Of a stretch of DNA of 64,000 nt, positions 61,961-64,000 are shown piece after piece. The translations under genes and the position numbers were made by a program. The stretch is from the NCBI GenBank assembly GCA_028688015.1, contig JAQTZB010000010.1, positions 1 through 64,000 on the forward strand, given 5' to 3'. Origin of the DNA: Elusimicrobiales bacterium (GTDB lineage Bacteria; Elusimicrobiota; Elusimicrobia; Elusimicrobiales; UBA9959). The notes beneath the pieces were generated by a model, which was not told the DNA's origin, did not search any database, and saw only the letters and a list, made by a program, of their open reading frames with translations. Each line of letters starts with the position of its first letter. Within the stretch, counting starts at the first letter, position 1.

Positions 61961-63396
61961 TGCGCATCGCTAAAAAGACCATTCCCTGGCTAGTCTCGCT
62001 GGCTATCCTGGCGGCGCTGCTGGTCAAACTGGACCTGGGCGCCCTGCCCGCTATCTTCCTGGCCGCCGACCCGGGCCCGTTGCTGCTCTCGCTGGCCGCC
62101 ACGCTGTTCTATTTCTTCTCGGTTTCCGTGAAGAAGTACCAATACCTGCTGGCGGCCCTGGGCGTCAGCGTGTCGGAAGAGGAGGCGCGGCTGATACGGA
62201 TAGGCAGCATGCCGCTGAAGGCGGTGGTCCCCTACAAAGCCGGCGAATTCTCCCGGGCGGTTTACCTCAACAGGCTTCACGACGTGCCGTACAAGAAGGG
62301 CGTGCTGCTGATAGTGTACGGGTACGCCACCAGGGTGCCGGTGCTGCTGGCCGCTTCGCTGGGGGGCTTGCTGGCGCTCCGCACGGGGCTGGATGCCCGC
62401 CTTATCATGGCGGCCGGAGTGCTGCTGTGCGCCTCCGTCCTGGCCCTGGACCGGAAGTACTGGAAACTGGCCTTCTACTCGGTGGCCAGCGAGGCGCTGC
62501 TGGTGGCCAGCTACGCCCTGATCTTCAAGGCTTTCGGCATAGGCATCCCGGCCGGGGAACTGCTGCTGTACGTGCCGCTGATACTCATAATGACGGGGCT
62601 GCCGCTGAGCGTCATGGGCGTCGGCGTAAGGGAGGCGGCTATAGCGGCGGTCTTCGCCTCCAGGGCGGATTTCAATACCCTGCTCTCCGGCGCGCTGTCG
62701 GTGTCCCTCATCGAGAGCGCCATCCCGCTGCTGCTGTCCATGCTGTTCCTGAAGAAGTTCGTTAGCGGCCTGGCGGCCGGGGGCAGGGAGCCGGAGGCCT
62801 TCGACCCGGAGAGCTATTTCCGGCGCAGGAACAACAATCCCCTTACCGGCTACCGCCTGAAGCGGCGCATCAGGGAGGTGGTAGGGGCCGTCGGCCGGCA
62901 TTGCCCCGGCCGGGAGCTCAGCGTGCTGGATATCGGCGCCGCGGACGGCGTAATGCTGGACGCCGTCAATTCCTCCCTGAGCGTTAAGCGGGCGGTGGGC
63001 GTGGAGCTGTTCAAGGAACTTATCGAGTGTAAGAAGTCCGACAGGATAGAACTGGTGCAGGGCAAGGGCGAGAACCTGCCCTTCGGCCCCGCCGAATTCG
63101 ACGTGGTGCTGATCTGCTCGGTGATAGAGCACGTTGAGGACGCGGAGCAGACCCTGAACGAGGCCTACAAGGTGCTGCGGGAGAACGGGCGCCTGGTGCT
63201 CACCTCCGTGAACGGCTTCCTGGATAAAGTCGCTTCGCTGGCCGGCATCAAGCCCGATGACCACCTCCGGACCTACACCAAGGGTGAACTGCGCGAGCTC
63301 TTCGCCAGGCACGGCTTCAGGGTGCTGGAGATGCGCAGTTTCGGTCCTGTCTTTTACAATCTGACGGTAGTTGAGAAAGTCTCGCAGGGAGAATGA
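61945..63396 (+). CDS. Flippase-like membrane protein fused to a methyltransferase
   Basis: 483 residues from ATG 61945 (GAGG 4-5 nt upstream, 16-nt overlap with the previous gene; the ATG at 61957 is an alternative). Residues 10-280 hold about seven helices with the LPG_synthase_TM/UPF0104 features (PLKAVVPYKAGEFSRAVYLNRL, GLPLSVMGVGVREAA); such proteins are often found with glycolipid glycosyltransferases. Residues 315-480 are a class I methyltransferase of type 11 (VLDIGAADGVML, FDVVLICSVIEHVED, GRLVLTSVNG). The fusion would join lipid handling to a methylation step. Last gene of the operon. Confidence 0.9.
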   Translation: MAVEMMRIAKKTIPWLVSLAILAALLVKLDLGALPAIFLAADPGPLLLSLAATLFYFFSVSVKKYQYLLAALGVSVSEEEARLIRIGSMPLKAVVPYKAGEFSRAVYLNRLHDVPYKKGVLLIVYGYATRVPVLLAASLGGLLALRTGLDARLIMAAGVLLCASVLALDRKYWKLAFYSVASEALLVASYALIFKAFGIGIPAGELLLYVPLILIMTGLPLSVMGVGVREAAIAAVFASRADFNTLLSGALSVSLIESAIPLLLSMLFLKKFVSGLAAGGREPEAFDPESYFRRRNNNPLTGYRLKRRIREVVGAVGRHCPGRELSVLDIGAADGVMLDAVNSSLSVKRAVGVELFKELIECKKSDRIELVQGKGENLPFGPAEFDVVLICSVIEHVEDAEQTLNEAYKVLRENGRLVLTSVNGFLDKVASLAGIKPDDHLRTYTKGELRELFARHGFRVLEMRSFGPVFYNLTVVEKVSQGE

Positions 63397-63402
63397 CGCT
63401 TT

Positions 63403-64000
63403 ATGGATAAAAAGAACGTATCGTTGGTAATTCTCGGGCTCTGCCTGCTGCTGCCCGCCGCGGCGCGCGCGCAGGAGGGCAGCATGGCGGCGCGGATGGG
63501 CAGCGCGGACCCGGCCGTGCGCAAGAGCGCGGCCCTGGACGCCGGCAACCGCAAGTCCGTAGCGGCCGTGCCCGGCCTGATAGCCCTGCTGAACGACCAG
63601 TCGCAGGGAGTGGTCGTCACCGCCGTGGTGGCGCTGGGCCAGATACGCGATCCACGGGCCGTGGACCCGCTGATCGAGGCGGCGGTGAAAAGCACCTACA
63701 CCGCCGTCAGGGTCATGGCCGCCCAGTCGCTGGGCTATTTCGAAGGGGAAAAGCCGCTGGCCGCGCTGGCCGGCATTGCCGATGACCAGGCACCCGCGGT
63801 GCGCGGCGCCGCCTGCCGCTCCCTCGGCAAACTGGGCGGGGGCAAAGAGGCCGACAAGCTTATAGAGAAGGCCGGGGGCGATGCCGACCCCCAGGTGCGG
63901 CGGACGGCCGTGGAAACGCTGGTGGAAATGGCCGAGCTGAAGCCGCTGGGCGGGCGGCGGACGGCCATAGAGAACGCGTTGAAGGCCGCAGCCAAGGACA
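63403..64000 (+). CDS. Secreted HEAT-repeat protein (3' end beyond window)
   Basis: An open frame starts with ATG 63403, six bases after the previous stop, and runs off the end of the window (199 codons visible). Signal peptide (about 1-23, ending ARAQE), then HEAT-like helical repeats of about 30 residues (ALGQIRDPRAVDPLIEAAV, SLGYFEGEKPLAALAGIADD, SLGKLGGGKEADKLIEKAGGD, DPQVRRTAVETLVEMAELK). Such proteins act as binding scaffolds in the periplasm or on the surface. It may belong to the operon before it. Confidence 0.85.
   Translation, partial: MDKKNVSLVILGLCLLLPAAARAQEGSMAARMGSADPAVRKSAALDAGNRKSVAAVPGLIALLNDQSQGVVVTAVVALGQIRDPRAVDPLIEAAVKSTYTAVRVMAAQSLGYFEGEKPLAALAGIADDQAPAVRGAACRSLGKLGGGKEADKLIEKAGGDADPQVRRTAVETLVEMAELKPLGGRRTAIENALKAAAKD

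Overview
The window is about 64 kb of GC-rich DNA from a diderm (Gram-negative type) bacterium. Evidence for two membranes is an RND/MFP/TolC efflux system, a secretin, lipoprotein signals and PorV-like outer-membrane barrels. Tad pili, FlgD-type repeat proteins with a PorV-like partner, many two-component proteins and a c-di-GMP-type riboswitch would fit an uncultured lineage such as Elusimicrobiota. That placement is an impression from gene content, not a demonstrated assignment. No rRNA, tRNA or CRISPR array was seen.

Layout. 1-260: end of glycogen synthase. 652-1887: secreted phospholipase D-like protein. 1953-4316 (minus): a secreted HEVVH metallopeptidase-like protein with two small membrane proteins behind it. 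4431-10460 (minus): a complete RND efflux operon whose first gene fuses a TetR repressor to a TolC-like protein; its promoter and operator are visible. 10738-16583: an unknown secreted protein, FtsX-like and EnvC-like division proteins, CtpA protease and TsaD. 16632-20718: a cytoplasmic solute-binding-like protein, a GAF-GGDEF diguanylate cyclase and a barrel/coiled-coil protein. 20744-30555: two giant FlgD-repeat paralogues sharing an identical segment of about 1.04 kb, with a coiled-coil membrane protein between them and a PorV-like protein after them.

30562-39246 is a Tad (Flp) pilus locus with pilins, TadE, CpaB, a minimal secretin, a CpaE-CpaF fusion, TadB, TadC and a TPR protein. 39393-49299 is a signalling block with a HAMP/PAS sensor, a degenerate OmpR-type regulator, a CheY-like protein, two histidine kinases and a NarL-type regulator; it contains a small low-GC island. 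49457-54764 is a second Tad-type locus with a long-leader pilin, TadG- and TadE-like proteins and a divergent FtsH. 54791-55915 encodes an S41-family protein that has lost its catalytic dyad. 56611-63396 is a four-gene operon of fused glycosyltransferase, radical-SAM, B12-binding, flippase-like and methyltransferase domains, preceded by an elaborate leader. The window ends in a HEAT-repeat gene.

The least expected features are regulatory. Four promoters (24410, 31626, 39304, 44910) carry TTAACA-like direct repeats with an exact 11-bp period, and in all four the last repeat is followed by a 9-nt gap and a -10-like hexamer. This outlines a PhoB/OmpR-type regulon joining the pilus, the sensor, a histidine kinase and the coiled-coil protein. 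Upstream of the radical-SAM operon lie a strong promoter, a structured G/T-repeat RNA, a GEMM-I-like riboswitch and a terminator that compete for the same strand. A family of foldback elements with different but always self-complementary ends occupies several intergenic gaps. Many genes also have a hairpin or terminator between promoter and start codon.
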